The notes below the pieces were generated by a model, which saw nothing but the letters and a program-made list of their open reading frames with translations, searched no databases and was not told the origin of the DNA. Below are positions 10,194 to 21,549 of a DNA stretch of 64,000 bases, piece after piece. A program made the position numbers and the translations under genes. Location: positions 14,668,500 through 14,732,499 of the forward strand of contig NC_132912.1 in NCBI RefSeq assembly GCF_047675955.1, given 5' to 3'. The DNA comes from Chlorocebus sabaeus. Its lineage: Eukaryota; Chordata; Mammalia; Primates; Cercopithecidae. Position 1 is the first letter of the stretch. Every line of letters starts with the position of its first letter.

Positions 10194-13100
10194 CTAAATG
10201 ACATTCAGAAAAGGAAAGATTATTTACAAACCAAGCAGCCTTTCAAAATACTCCTCTCTCTTTGCAAAGTCCCTGACAACTTTACTTCCCCAAGGAAGGA
10301 AGTCTCTCCTGGTGCCCCACTTTTAAAAAAATGGATGGATGGAGTCTGAGTAATTGTGCACAGAAACAAAAGCTACTTGGTTGTCACTGCAAATAGGACC
10401 ACGAGATGACAAGAATTGAAAAGACAGGGCTAAGAAAACACATCCTGAGGTCAGCGCGCAGCTGCTCTGGAGTCTTCGTGAGGGTGAATTTCACTAAATG
10501 ACCCCAGCACCCTGTGTGAATTCAGTGCCATGTCCCTGTTTTGCTTTTGACTCTGGAATCTGTTTTAGGTCCTCAGTAGGATTCTTGTCCCCACCTTGAA
10601 CATATCTGACCCCATTTGCTGACATTTGTCTCCAAAATTTCTTTCATAGTATAAATGTATACACTGACACGTCTGGTAAATCCTGCCTGCTCCAGCACTC
10701 CAACATTCCTCAAGATAAAAAAAAAAAAAAAGACAGCTTCCAGTCAATCCCCCTTACCTGCTCCAACTTCTGCTGCCGTTTTAATAGCTCTATTTCCAAG
10801 TCAGATTTCTTCTTCTGTGCTTCTTCTTCCTTCTGCTTTATTACTTGGTCTCGTTTTCTTTTTTCCATCACCTTCTGCAATTCTGGTTTGTTCTGAGGAG
10901 CAAGACCCCTGAAAAACAAGTATTAACAAAAATTAAAAAAATGTTCATCTAATGGCTACATCGTTTTATGAACAGAAATTTAACTTACAATATCAACCAT
11001 GGAAAAGAGGTCTACAGAATTAGCATGATACCTACTAGGCTACAATAGGCAACATGGTGATCTAAGAAATTCACCAGCATGAAAGAAAGGCAATAGGAGA
11101 TCTCCAGAGAGTACATAAAATCCATTCATTCAATAAAAATGTATTGGCCACCTGCCGTGTGCAAGACAGTAGGCTATGCAAAGAAGGGCAGTGAGGATGG
11201 GGGTGCTCGTATGATGACTGTGATGGGTGCCCATGACGGAGACGGAGATGCTCAGGAAATCAGGGGGCTCTGCACGGAGAGGAGGCTTCCCAAAATCTAG
11301 CCCCTGATTTTTTTCTTTTTTTCTGAGATACAGTCTTGCTCTGTCGCCCAGGCTGGAGTGCAGTGGCACGCGATCTAGGCTCAATGCAACCTCCGCCTCC
11401 TAGGTTCAAGCAATTCTCCTGTCTCAGCTTCTGGAGTAGCTGGGATTACAGGTGTGCACCACCACGCCCAGCTAATTTTTGTATTTTTAGTAGAGACGTG
11501 GTTTCACCATGTTGGTCAGGTTGGTCTCGAACTCCTGACCTCAGGATCCACTCACCTTGGCCTCCGAATGTGCTGGGATTACAGGTGTGAGCCACCGTGC
11601 CTGGCCTCTGGCCCCTGATTTTATGCACTAAATGCAGCCTTAAGACCAGCTAGCACAGAAATTTAGACAGTAAAATGGCCCTCGAAACCTTCCCACTCTT
11701 CATTTTTCAGATCTGAAAGGGGGTTCTTGTACATCTAAAGGCAGGTCCAAAGTTACATCACTACTGAAGGATATGGCCATGCAGAACCTTAATCCCTTAA
11801 CTCTCAGTCCAGCGTTCCTCCACTGAAACCCTTTCAGATGTGTGGTTGATTCTTTACAATGAAAGCAAGTCAGCCTTCAGGGAAGGTCTACATTTCTCAG
11901 AGATAAATTAGGCAGCCATCTCTCCAAATGGGGAGAAACAAGCCAAACAGGTCATGAACTAACCACCCTCCATCTGAAATATTTGAGAGAAGTCAAGGGA
12001 AAGACATGTCTTAGCATTTTCTCCAGTGCGATCTCTGTCTAACTGTCAGCTTAAGATTTGCCTTTTCTATTTCCTTAGGATTTCTCCTATGGCTTTCCAG
12101 AATGCTGGATCATCCAGCCCACCTTTCTTCTTATTGTCTTCCTTAGTCACTTATCTTAGCCAGTCTCTGCCAACTCATTAAGTAATCTCAACTTGATGTT
12201 AAAATTTACCAAGACAATTTAAAATAAAAATAGGACCAACCACCAAACAGGAAAAGCACTATCAATTTCAGGCAGCACAGGGGGTAGGTAACAGTGCACA
12301 CACACTCATGCTAGGCACACAGGCACGTAGCAGAAGAGTAATTCATGCTTTTCTGAACTGTAGGCAACGAACACTGCTGACTCTGTCCTGGACTCCAGGA
12401 TGGGCCTGAGCACCTCCCACACACCTCCTGGTCTGGCTGCTGGTGACTGCTAATCTGTAGACCAGGGACAAGGTTGTTCTTTAAACAACTCCTATCAACT
12501 ACCGTGGCTCACCAACTAGGACTCATCTGAGCAACTGTTAAATAACAATTTCCAATATATGTGCTCTGACCAGAGAAACTCAACAGCACACTCACCTCGA
12601 TCCCTTTCAAGTCCACATAATCACATCTGTAAACCAATCCTCAATTGTATACTTCCTCGTTCATCTAGAATTTCTAAAAATTCTGGCATCTCTCCTATCT
12701 AGATGCTTTTAAAAATCACAATAAAAACTTAATTCAAAGTTGTTCTTTAGAGTAAAAATCACTATATTCCATCTTTTTTTTTTTTTTTTCTGAGACAGGG
12801 TCTCTCCAGGCTGGAGTGCAGTAGCATGATCTCAGCTCTGCCTCCTGAAACCTCTGCCTCCTGAGCTCCAGCGATCCTCCCACCTCAGCCTCCTGAGCTC
12901 CAGCGATCCTCCCACCTCAGCCTCCTGAGCAGCTGGGGCCACAGGCACATGCCATCATGCCCAGTTTTTTTTTGTTTTTTGTTTTTCTTTTTGAGATGGA
13001 GTTTTGCTCCTGTCACCCAGGCTGGAGTGCAATGGCACAATCTCAGCTCACTGTAACCTCCTTTTCCCAGGTTCAAGCGATTCTACTCCCTAAGCCTCCC

Positions 13101-16100
13101 GGGTAGCTGGGATTACAGGTGCCCACAACCATGCCCAGATAATTTTTTGTATTTTTGGGAGAGATGGGGTTTCACCACGTTGGCCAGGCTGGTCTCGAAC
13201 TCCTGAGCTCAAGTCATCTACCTGCCTTGGCCTCCCAAAGTGGTGGGATTACAGGCATAAGCGACCACACCCAGCTAGTATAGTCCATCTTTAATGACAG
13301 AGGACACACAGTCAAAATAATATATATCTCCAATTTCCCAATTTTCATTAGCAGAACTTTCCGTTAAAAAAAGTCTGGCCAAATTTCTAGTGAAACAAAA
13401 GAGGCAGGTGACTTTTGTGCTTTAATTATGGTTTGCTTCATACTTATCAAGACTGAACAACAGGGTAAAAAATACGGACAGATTAAATCTTTAATCAGCA
13501 CAATATAAGTTGCTTAAGAGTACTCTGTTCAAAATAAAGGTGTTATTAACCACAGGAAAAGCTGTTTTTAAGTAATCTGAATAAAGATTTACTCAGTTTC
13601 ATGACTACTAAGAAGTCTTGATATAACACTACAGACAGAATTAAGGGATTTAAATTTTAGGATTAAGAATTTAGCTATCTGAATAATTTAAATTTCAAAC
13701 ATTTTTCTTTCCCTACATTTCACTGGCAAAATTAACTTCAACTATTATTAAATTCTCCTGGATTATGCAAAAGCTGCTGAACATTTGATGTATGACACAA
13801 TTGGCTGACATTCCATTGTAACCTATGAATGGGTTTAACTATTATACAGTATTCATTTTCCTTTCAAAGATTTTACACAATAGTGACAGTAAGATAAAAT
13901 ATGTAGTAACAAAAAATTCAGGAAAATGGTGCTTATATGATAAATATTCTCTACTTACAGCAGTCAAGAAGTCATACAAATTTAGTTAAAATTTTATCAC
14001 AGTGGATTACTTAACTTTCTGTGCTGAATGGAAAAAGTCAAGCATTGCCCGTATAAGTCTCTAAGTCTAAATGGAGCAGAGATAGTGCTGACAGACAGAA
14101 ATGAGTTTCTCCAACTTTCATAGTTAACTACAATACCATCCCTGGCATAAGAACAGTTGGTTCTCTTTAATCAATCCTGACATATACAGCTAACAAGTAC
14201 TTTCAACCCCTTTATGACAGTATCACCCAAAAGCAACAGTAATTTCCAAGTTGGCTTCTTGGTCAGGTAGCTACCTGCGATTACTAAAGCGGGCAAAGTC
14301 AATTTTAAAAATTATAAAATTAGTAAGTGCTCTTTGCAGAAAAAGAAAGGTAATATACCCATATGTTAAATAAAAAAAGCAAAAGCACATCTAAACCCTC
14401 TCCTTTAAACAAATCAGAGGAGCTCCACTCCACTGCAAATGTTCTGTGTGAACAGTGGCCTCAAAATTATACAAAGTAGAGGCCCTGTACCCGTCAACCC
14501 CTACCCATTCCTGCATCCAGAGAGAACTGTTACCGACAGTTTGGTCTATGTTCCTCCACACTTTCTATACCTATATAAACATGCCACAATTCTGCCATAT
14601 CCCTATTGACAGACATCTATTTGGTTTCCAACTGTTCACTATTAAAAACAATGAGGCACTGAGCCTCTGTGGACATTTATAGCTGCAAGCTTCTACAAGT
14701 AGTTCTGTTGGCTAGATTCACAGAAGCGGAATTGCTGGCTAAGCACCTGCACATTGCGTATTTTGATGAGCACTGCCAAAGTGCCCTACAAAAAAGCTGC
14801 AATGATTTATATTCCCACCACCAGAGTATGAAACAACTTTGAAAGGTACATTTCACATAAACCACTAAATACATTCAAGGGAAGATGGGGCGAGTCCACA
14901 TTCATTCCACATCTACCTGAACTCTGTACCTATGTATTAATAACTGAAGTCATTCCGTTACCTGGGAGAGCATTCGGCCAGAGGAAAGGTCTCAGACCAT
15001 CACAGAACAATGCCTGCCCACTTAGCCAAACATCTCCTGGCCTAATTATTTTTCTTGGGGTACAGGGAAAAGCTGACTTGAATTTCAGCCCTTGTTCTTT
15101 TTTTTCGAGGGGGCAGACTCTCGCTCTGTTGCCCATGCTGGAGTGCAGTGACATGACCTCGGCTCACTGCAACCTCTGCTTTCTGGGTTCAAGCTATTCT
15201 CCTGTCTCAGCCTCCCAAGTAGCTGGGACTACAGGTGCGTGCCACCACACCAAGCTAATATTTTTGTATTTTCAGTAGAGACGGGGTTTCGCCACGTTGG
15301 CCAGGCTGGTCTCAAACTCCTCACCTCAGGTGATCCACCCGCCTGGGCCTCCCAAAGTGCTGGAATTACAGGCGTGAGCCACCGCGCCAGGCCTGAATTT
15401 CAGCCCTTGTTCTTTAATCTTGTAATCTTCTGGTTTGGCCTGCCTCATTTACATTTCTGGTTCAGTCATTTTTACCTGCATGGATTCAAACACAAATACT
15501 TGTATCCTTTATCTCTAGAACTGCCCCTATCTTTTTCCATGCTGTACAGCAGCAAGTATTTATTGAGGAACTATTCATCTAGAAAAGCATGCCAAAAGAA
15601 TGTCAGCTAAAAACCAGGAACAAGAAGCCACTGACTTCTAAATATACAAGCCAAAGAACCAATTTTAGGGATATGTTTAAGTAACTGACCTATGTATTCC
15701 AAAAAGTAATTTTTGTAGAGTACAGAATCTCTCTCTCTAAATAATATCAGAAATATTCTTAATTTTGTTTTTTTTTTTTTTTAAAGACAGAGTCTTGCTC
15801 TGTTGCCCAGGCTGGAGTGCAGTGGCACCATCTCGGCTCACTGCAAGCTCCGCCTCCCGGGTTCACACCATTCTCCTGCCTCAGCCTCCCGAGTAGCTGG
15901 GACTACAGGCGTCCGCCACCACGTCCAGCTAATCTTTTGTATTTTTTAGTAGAGACAGGGTTTCACTGTGTTAGCCAGGATAGTGTCGATCTCCTGACCT
16001 CGTGATCCGCTCGCTTTGCCCTCCCAAAGTGCTGGGATTATAGGCGTGAGCCACCGCGCCTGGCCCTTCTTAATTGTTTTTTAAAGGATCTCTTCAATAG

Positions 16101-19100
16101 TAATCTTTTAACCAAAAAAAAGCCTTTTGAAAGCTGCCTTTTTATACCACTGAGAACACCTATGGAAACTGAGAACCTGATGCAGGGTTTTAACAGTCAG
16201 ACCTAGAGGCTTCAAGACTTTAACCTGAAACTAAGCTGGGTCCCAAAGACGGTAAACAGAAGAGTAGGATTATACACTAGAAAGAGCGTAGGTTTCACAG
16301 TTAGAAGACCTGTGGGTGCTTGTTCTCTAAAGCAGCGACTTGGCCTTTAACATATAATCTCTAAAATGTAACTGGAAAAACTGTCTGAATTGCTACAGAG
16401 CTTTGAGCTAAATTTGTAACTATGCGTAGCAAACGTACAGTCTCCATATAAACTTGTTTTTATTTCCAAACACTATTTCAAAAAACTATTACGTGATCTT
16501 GAGATGATTCCTTAAACCAGTTACCCTGAGATTACTCACATGAGTGAGGGTAATCTGAAGATAACGCACACTGGGTTATTAGAAAGAGCACCGGATGAGA
16601 CAAAATGTAGGAAGACTTGTTATAAACTGCAGAAAAGCAAACAGATTTTCATTACAATACCATGCAATAGTCAAGACTGGTTATTCCTTAACCTAACACA
16701 CATCGTATTGATGTGACGTATCCTATAGTTCGGCACTAAAATTTAGAAGTAAAAACCCCAGTCTCTAAAAAGTATACAAAATAAAAGATGAATAAAAGGA
16801 AAGAAATGAGAAATTCTCAGTCTAAAACCAGTGTATTTCTAACAAGTTTACTATGACTTTGAAAACTCTTAAGAGATAAGATGACATACATTCATTTGAT
16901 TTTGAAATCTGCCTTTTCTTTTTCTTTCTCTTCTTCTTTTCTTAACGTATTTCCAACCAGACCAAAGCCTTCAAAGAAGTGGGAGAAAAAGCAATAGGAA
17001 ATTCCAGATGTTGCCACATAGGAAGTGGAAGATAGATGTGACTAAGTGATCACTTACTAAGTTAAGCATTTTCATACAAGCTATTCTTTAAGTTTTTTTG
17101 TTTGTTTGTTTTTGGAGACAGAGTCTTGCTCTGTCACCCAGGCTGGAATGCAGTGGCATAATTTCGGCTCACTGCAACCTCCACCTCCCATGTTCAAACA
17201 ATTCTCCTGCCTCAGCCTCTTGAGTAGTTGGGATTGCAGGCATGTGGCACCATGCCTGGCTAATTTTTGTATTTTTACTAGAGACAGGGTTTCACCAGAT
17301 TGGCCAGGCTGGTCTTGAACTCCTGACCTCAGGGGATCCACCTGCCTTGGCTTCCCAAAGCGGTGGGATTACAGGCGTGAGCCACGGTGCCCAGCCTACT
17401 TTAATTTTTATAAGAAACACATTATTATCTTCCACTTTACAGATGAAGAAACAGATCTCAAGAGGAGATACCTTGGCCAAGATCATAAGATAGGTAAAGT
17501 GAAGTCCTACCATTTCTCTCTGACCTCAAAGCCCACGTCCTCTCTACACCATAGTACTTTAGGGAAACCCAGCATTGCCTCAGATCAGTTGAGCTGGGCA
17601 AACAAGGAGAAGAAAGAACAGGCCAAAGACAGCATGGAAGAAGCCCTGTCTCTAAAACATGTGGAAATAGACTCAACTGCACAAATCTGTAGGTTTTACA
17701 GCAATATGACCCAAACTACTAAATACATTTCTGCAGAATAATTCATAGCCTATAATTTAGAGAACACTTACTCTGCAAATGTCTGTTTTACTCTGACCTT
17801 TATTCTGAGTTGGAGCCCTTCCATAGGTTTTTCTAGAAGAAAAAGTTTGAGCTAAAATGTTTCTTAGAGAACAGCTAAGTCCCCTACCTTACACTTTATA
17901 GATAAGGGACCTGAGGCCAAAGAGGTGAAGATAATCTGAAAATCTATGAGTGACAACTGCTATTCTGTTTCACAGCCTACTAAACTGACAATCTTTCCAC
18001 CAAAATGAAGACATGATTTCCCAGGCAGGACAGGATGGCTTCCAAATTCTGTGGTCTATTTTAGGAACTTAATAGTCTCATTTTGCTTTGGCCGTAATAA
18101 TACCAAATTCATATATTCTTCCTTCTATTGTGTGACAAAGGCAGATGGAAGCTAAAATCTTCTCTGCGTTCAATTTAATATACATTAATCCAACAGCTTC
18201 CTAGTAATATGCTGGGGATAAAACAGGAGTAAGCCTCATTCCCACACTCTAGAGGGAGAAATGTATTTACAAAGACTTCCTGGGATAGATAGGAGTCATT
18301 AGTTCTACCTGGAGTGTAGTCAGGAAAGAGAACTGCCACAAAAATGCCCCCTTTATCCTCTTTAAAACATGTTTTTAACTAGGCCTCCCTGCAATGAATT
18401 ACCCTAATGCTAAACTTGATCTGCGTTATCTTTCAGTTCAACGGGAGACCTTTCACCAGGGCTTAGCAAAGAGTAGGCAAATGGGCCATCTATAGTACTG
18501 CGAGATCTGAAAATAATCCTAAATGAAGCTTCCTAGTTCTTAAACTGAAAAAGTGACCTTGCATCCTCAGTGCTCCTAGTCTCCTATCCCGCCCAAATTA
18601 CTTAAAAAGCAGAGTACACCAGCCCAACATCCAAATGATTTATGGCACAGATGGAGCTTGCAAAGCAGATAGAAGGTAAATGTTTTCCTGTCCTCCAAAA
18701 TAACAATAAAGACTATGATAATAATCATTTAAAATGCTACTCAAAAACAAACCAAAACATGAGTGTCCTATCTATTAAGTCTAATATGGTTCTAGAGACT
18801 TCTCCCTGCCACTGACAAATGCTGGAGTAGGCAGTAATTACCTGATTCCTATACCTCCCTCAGTGTAAGGAGAAAATTCAGAGAGTTTAAATTTAAGAAT
18901 ATATTTCTCTTCTACTTAGGACATTCTCTTCTATCCCTAATCCAGCCTCTTCCATCCAAATTTGGAAAAAGGCATCCATTTCAGAAGGGAACCCGGGACT
19001 GCAGGAGTCTAGAAGCACTGCCGGCCACCGCAGTCACAGCCACCTGCAAGGGGACCTGCCTCATGGAGGGATAACCCGGTTCTAGGATGTGAGAAGGAAG

Positions 19101-19516
19101 AAGAAAGCCTTAACACAGGGCAAGAAATCAAAGAATCTTTGAAGCCTCTGTAAATACAATTAAAATTAAATATCATTATCTTAAAAGTCCTCTTAAAAAA
19201 AAAAAAAAAAACTATGCTCAAGAAACCATTTTAGGCCGGGCGCGGTGGCTCAAGCCTGTAATCCCAGCACTTTGGGAGGCCGAGACGGGCGGATCACGAG
19301 GTCAGGAGATCGAGACCATCCTGGCTAATACAGTGAAACCCCGTCTCTACTAAAAAAACACAAAAAACTAGCCGGGCGAGGTGGCGGGCGCCTGTAGTCC
19401 CAGCTACTCGGGAGGCTGAGGCAGGAGAATGGCGTGAACCCGGGAGGCGGAGCTTGCAGTGAGCCGAGATCTGGCCACTGCACTCCAGCCTGGGCGACAG
19501 AGCGAGACTCCGCCTC

Positions 19517-19547
<31 letters not shown>

Positions 19548-19686
19548 AACCATTTTACCTTTTTTGATTCATAAGAAGTTCTCTGTGAAGATCTTGATGG
19601 TTCCGGGAGGTTTTGACAGGATTGATCAGTTTCTGAGGCCTAATGAGTTCAGGATTGTCATCTTCTATGTAGTCTGGCTCGGCCAT
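10077..19686 (-). CDS. FAM107B: FAM107B coding region, three exons, 131 aa
   Basis: The join of 19686-19559, 10908-10758 and 10193-10077 on the minus strand reads as one intact 131-residue protein, the usual length of the short FAM107B isoform. It begins MAEPDYIEDDNPELIRP and ends EVAQAQES before a TAG at 10079-10077. All junctions are GT/AG. Exon 1 to 2 splits an Arg codon (AG|G); exon 2 to 3 falls between codons. Residues 1-30 are acidic and Pro-rich. Residues about 44-115 are highly charged (RKRDQVIKQKEEEAQKKK) with a heptad-like pattern expected of a long helix or coiled coil. There is no signal peptide or membrane segment. The family (FAM107, DUF1151) includes FAM107A/DRR1, an actin-associated stress protein; FAM107B is described as a heat-shock-inducible small protein (HITS). 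The exact biochemical role here is inferred from the family, not from the sequence. Confidence 0.96.
10194..10757 (-). other. FAM107B last intron
   Basis: A short 564-bp GT-AG intron without an interspersed repeat. It holds a pyrimidine tract before the terminal exon acceptor and an A15 run at 10717-10731. Confidence 0.85.
10758..10908 (-). CDS. FAM107B: FAM107B middle coding exon
   Basis: A 151-nt exon with acceptor TTTTTCAG|GGGTCTTG and a strong donor GAGCAG|GTAAGG. It completes the split Arg codon and then encodes exactly 50 residues, from GLAPQNKPELQKVMEKRKRD to LLKRQQKLEQ. It is rich in Lys, Glu and Gln with regularly spaced Leu/Ile/Val, so it forms most of the predicted helical core. 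The frame matches both neighbouring exons, which confirms the gene model. Confidence 0.96.
11300..11622 (-). mobile_element. AluS-like with 12-bp target duplication
   Basis: Body about 11312-11606. GCCCCTGATTTT occurs at both 11300-11311 and 11611-11622. The Alu lies in the same orientation as the host gene. Confidence 0.92.
12772..12965 (-). mobile_element. Alu fragment with an internal 32-bp tandem duplication
   Basis: One arm of an antisense-read Alu. The segment starting GCCTCCTGAGCTCCAGCGAT occurs twice in direct tandem (12856-12887 and 12888-12919). It joins the next Alu through a T-run. Confidence 0.85.
12966..13277 (-). mobile_element. AluS-like, full length
   Basis: A T-rich tail, then GAGATGGAGTTTTGCTCCTG, ending ACCACACCCAGCTAG. 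It lies head to tail with the fragment at 12772-12965. Confidence 0.9.
13278..14440. other. FAM107B intron, AT-rich unique sequence
   Basis: No repeat family or reading frame was recognised. Confidence 0.5.
14440..14880 (-). mobile_element. Old L1 (L1M-type) fragment
   Basis: The complement of L1 3' sequence is recognisable: CCATATCCCTATTGACAGAC, GCGGAATTGCTGGCTAAGC, TGCCAAAGTGCCCTAC, TATTCCCACCACCAGAGTAT. Heavily diverged. Confidence 0.65.
15079..15415 (-). mobile_element. AluS-like with 22-bp target duplication
   Basis: Body 15101-15393. The flanks at 15079-15100 and 15394-15415 are identical over 22 bp (they begin TGAATTTCAGCCC). Gene-sense orientation. Confidence 0.94.
15765..16066 (-). 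mobile_element. AluY-like
   Basis: Full-length complement with AluY-type phrases (CACTGCAAGCTCCGCCTCCC, GTGTTAGCCAGGATAG). Probable short target duplication TTCTTAATT on both sides. Confidence 0.92.
16067..17090. other. FAM107B intron, no clear feature
   Basis: Mostly unique. Weak MIR-like phrases occur near 16290-16390 and 16565-16620 but are too diverged to call. Confidence 0.4.
17094..17396 (-). mobile_element. AluS-like
   Basis: Full-length complement with a TTTG-rich tail, ending GAGCCACGGTGCCCAGCC. The nearest gene-sense Alu to the antisense Alu at 19.2 kb. Confidence 0.92.
17400..17560 (-). mobile_element. MIR SINE
   Basis: Reads as the complement of MIR: TTTACAGATGAAGAAACAGA, then CTTGGCCAAGATCATAAG, then a TGACCTCAAAGCCCACG tail. 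Confidence 0.65.
17885..18005 (-). mobile_element. MIR SINE fragment
   Basis: The complement of the MIR core is seen as TTTATAGATAAGGGACCTGA followed by GGCCAAAGAGGTGAAG. Confidence 0.55.
18010..19194. other. FAM107B intron, unique sequence
   Basis: No repeat or coding feature recognised up to the A17 run at 19195-19211. Confidence 0.5.
19220..19557 (+). mobile_element. Young AluY (AluYRa-like), antisense to FAM107B, abutting a splice donor
   Basis: Body 19234-19543, full length from GGCCGGGCGCGGTGGCTCAA, with a perfect 14-bp target duplication AAGAAACCATTTTA at 19220-19233 and 19544-19557. Base choices such as GGCTCAAGCC, GAGACGGGCGG, GCCGGGCGAGGTGG and GATCTGGCCACTG are ones I associate with Old World monkey AluY subfamilies. 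The right duplication ends at intron position +2 of the FAM107B start-codon exon, so the A29 tail lies as U29 from about +14 in the pre-mRNA. Confidence 0.93.
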
Positions 19687-19742
19687 GATGCTTCTTGTAA
19701 TGAGATATGAGTCCTTAGGGTCGATATCCTCAGGTGGGCCGC
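19559..19742 (-). CDS. FAM107B: FAM107B exon with the canonical start codon
   Basis: The acceptor is TTTCTCTTTCAG|GCGGCC (exon from 19742) and the donor is AAAAAAG|GTAAAATGG (exon to 19559). The ATG at 19686-19684 starts MAEPDYIEDD and the exon encodes residues 1-42 plus two bases of Arg43. The 56 bases before the ATG stay open in the same frame back to the acceptor, reading GGPPEDIDPKDSYLITRSI just before the Met (the first Gly codon is split across the junction). The exon can therefore be 5'UTR in the short transcript and coding in an N-terminally extended one; I recall a long FAM107B isoform of this kind. The donor is weak at intron positions +5 and +6 (A instead of G and T). A young Alu sits just inside the intron. 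Confidence 0.95.
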
Positions 19743-20430
19743 CTGAAAGAGAAAGATGAGAAATACTCCTTTGCAGTTTTTGCTAAGGATTCTCCCACAT
19801 ATGCAGAGGCCCACAGACCTGTGCTCAGTATGCTAACACATGCCATCCTCCTGGGTCCACTCTGAGGTATCACTGATACATCTTCTAAAGCGCTTGGAAT
19901 GTAACTGGGGTGGGGCAGGGAAGAGAATGGTGGCCTGGTCTCGTCTTGCCCATGACTAAGGCCAGGGAGCCCTGTGGCCTGACTTCTATCACTGCCACTG
20001 CCACACCTTGAGTTCCAGTCACAAAGGATGCTTCCTGCCACCCTGTCTCCGTATCAACTTCAGAACAAGCACTTGAGCATGTCAGAAAAAAGAAAGTTCA
20101 AATGAAAATTCAAACACTGGCCTAAGAGGGCTGCAGGTGGACACAAACTAAAGCTGGCCTCTTGCCTGTTGAACTGGAGTTTGTTAAATATTTCACTGAC
20201 GATTATTGGTTATAAACCTGTTTATCAAACACAGAACAAAGACAGGATGGAATCGGTCACCCTCCACCAGATTCTAAGATGCCTCACCTTTCTCCTAGCC
20301 ACTCAGCTGCATATTTACCTTATCTTATACACAGCATCACTGAGGCCTGTCACACAGGACTGAAACTGCTGTTTCACTGCCTGCTTCTCCCACCTTTGTG
20401 CCACATGTATTCCCCTGTTACAAAATACAA

Positions 20431-20724
20431 GGCCGGGAAAGGTAGCTCATGCCTGTAATCCCAGCACTTTGGGAGGCTGATGTGGGAGGATCCCTGAGGC
20501 CAGGAGCTTAAGACCAGCCTGGGCAATATAGCAAGATCCCATACGTTTAAAAAAAGTTTTAAATGCCCTGGGCATAGTGGTACATGCCTGCAGTCTCAGT
20601 TACTCAGGGGGCTGAGGTGGGAGGATCACTTGAACCTAAGAGTTGAGAGGCTGCAGTGGGCTATGATTGCACCACTGCACCGCAGCCTGGGTGACAGAGC
20701 AAGAGCAAGACCTCATATCTGTAA
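20431..20724 (+). mobile_element. Alu, old (AluJ-like)
   Basis: Starts GGCCGGGAAAGGTAGCTCAT. A diverged two-arm copy, directly followed by another Alu in the same orientation. Confidence 0.9.
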
Positions 20725-20742
20725 AAAAAAAAAAAAAAAAAA

Positions 20743-21027
20743 GAGGCTGGGCACAGTGGCTCATGTCTGTAACCCCAGCACTTTGGGAGGCTAAGGTGGG
20801 TGGATCACTTGAGGCCAGGGGTTTGAGACCAGCTTGGCCAATATGGTGAAACCCTGTCTCTACTAAAAATACAAAAATTAGCCAGGCGTGGTGGTGCACG
20901 CGGGTAGTCCCAGCTACTTGGGAGGCTGAGGCAGGAGAATCGCTTGAACCCGGGAGGCAAAGGTTGCAGTGAGCCGAGATCACACCATTGCACTCCAGCC
21001 TGGGCAACACATCGAGACTGTCTCAAA
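20743..21027 (+). mobile_element. AluS-like
   Basis: Starts AGGCTGGGCACAGTGGCTCA after the A-run of the previous Alu. Two arms, ending GAGACTGTCTCAAACC. Confidence 0.92.
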
Positions 21028-21379
21028 CCAAACAAAACGGAAAAGGAAAGGGAATGAAATGTATATATACAGCCCCTCACATAACTTACTTTGGGACCCA
21101 TTCTCCGTCTACACTGATCTGCGTTCCTAAGCTTAGGTAAGTCCTCAAACCTGGCTCTGAATAAATCTAACTGCGATTTCTCTAAGTTTTAGTGCTTGTT
21201 GTTTCACTTGCTGGTCAACAGGCACCGGACCCAGGTCCTTTATTGCTAATCCTTCAGCCTCAGCAAATCAATCTACACTACAAACATATCAATGCGGACC
21301 CTGCGGCCAGTGGAAGAGGCTTCCAGGGCTCAGCACGGTGCTCGCTGGCCTGTGACACTGGTCATTGTCTCCTTTCTTA

Positions 21380-21545
21380 AGCACCTTGTGGGCTTCATCC
21401 TGCTCGTATCCTTCCAGGCCCTTCCTCAAATGTCACCTTCTCAGAGAGGCCTGACCTCCTAGCCGCCCTGCTGAAAAGTATGACCCGGCCTCCAGCACCT
21501 CCCATGTTATGTTCCGTCCACCAAACCACAGCAACATCTTTACAA
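21380..21545 (+). mobile_element. L2 LINE 3' fragment
   Basis: Contains the L2 phrase CCTCAAATGTCACCTTCTCA followed by GAGAGGCCTGACC. Confidence 0.65.
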
Positions 21546-21549
21546 AGTG

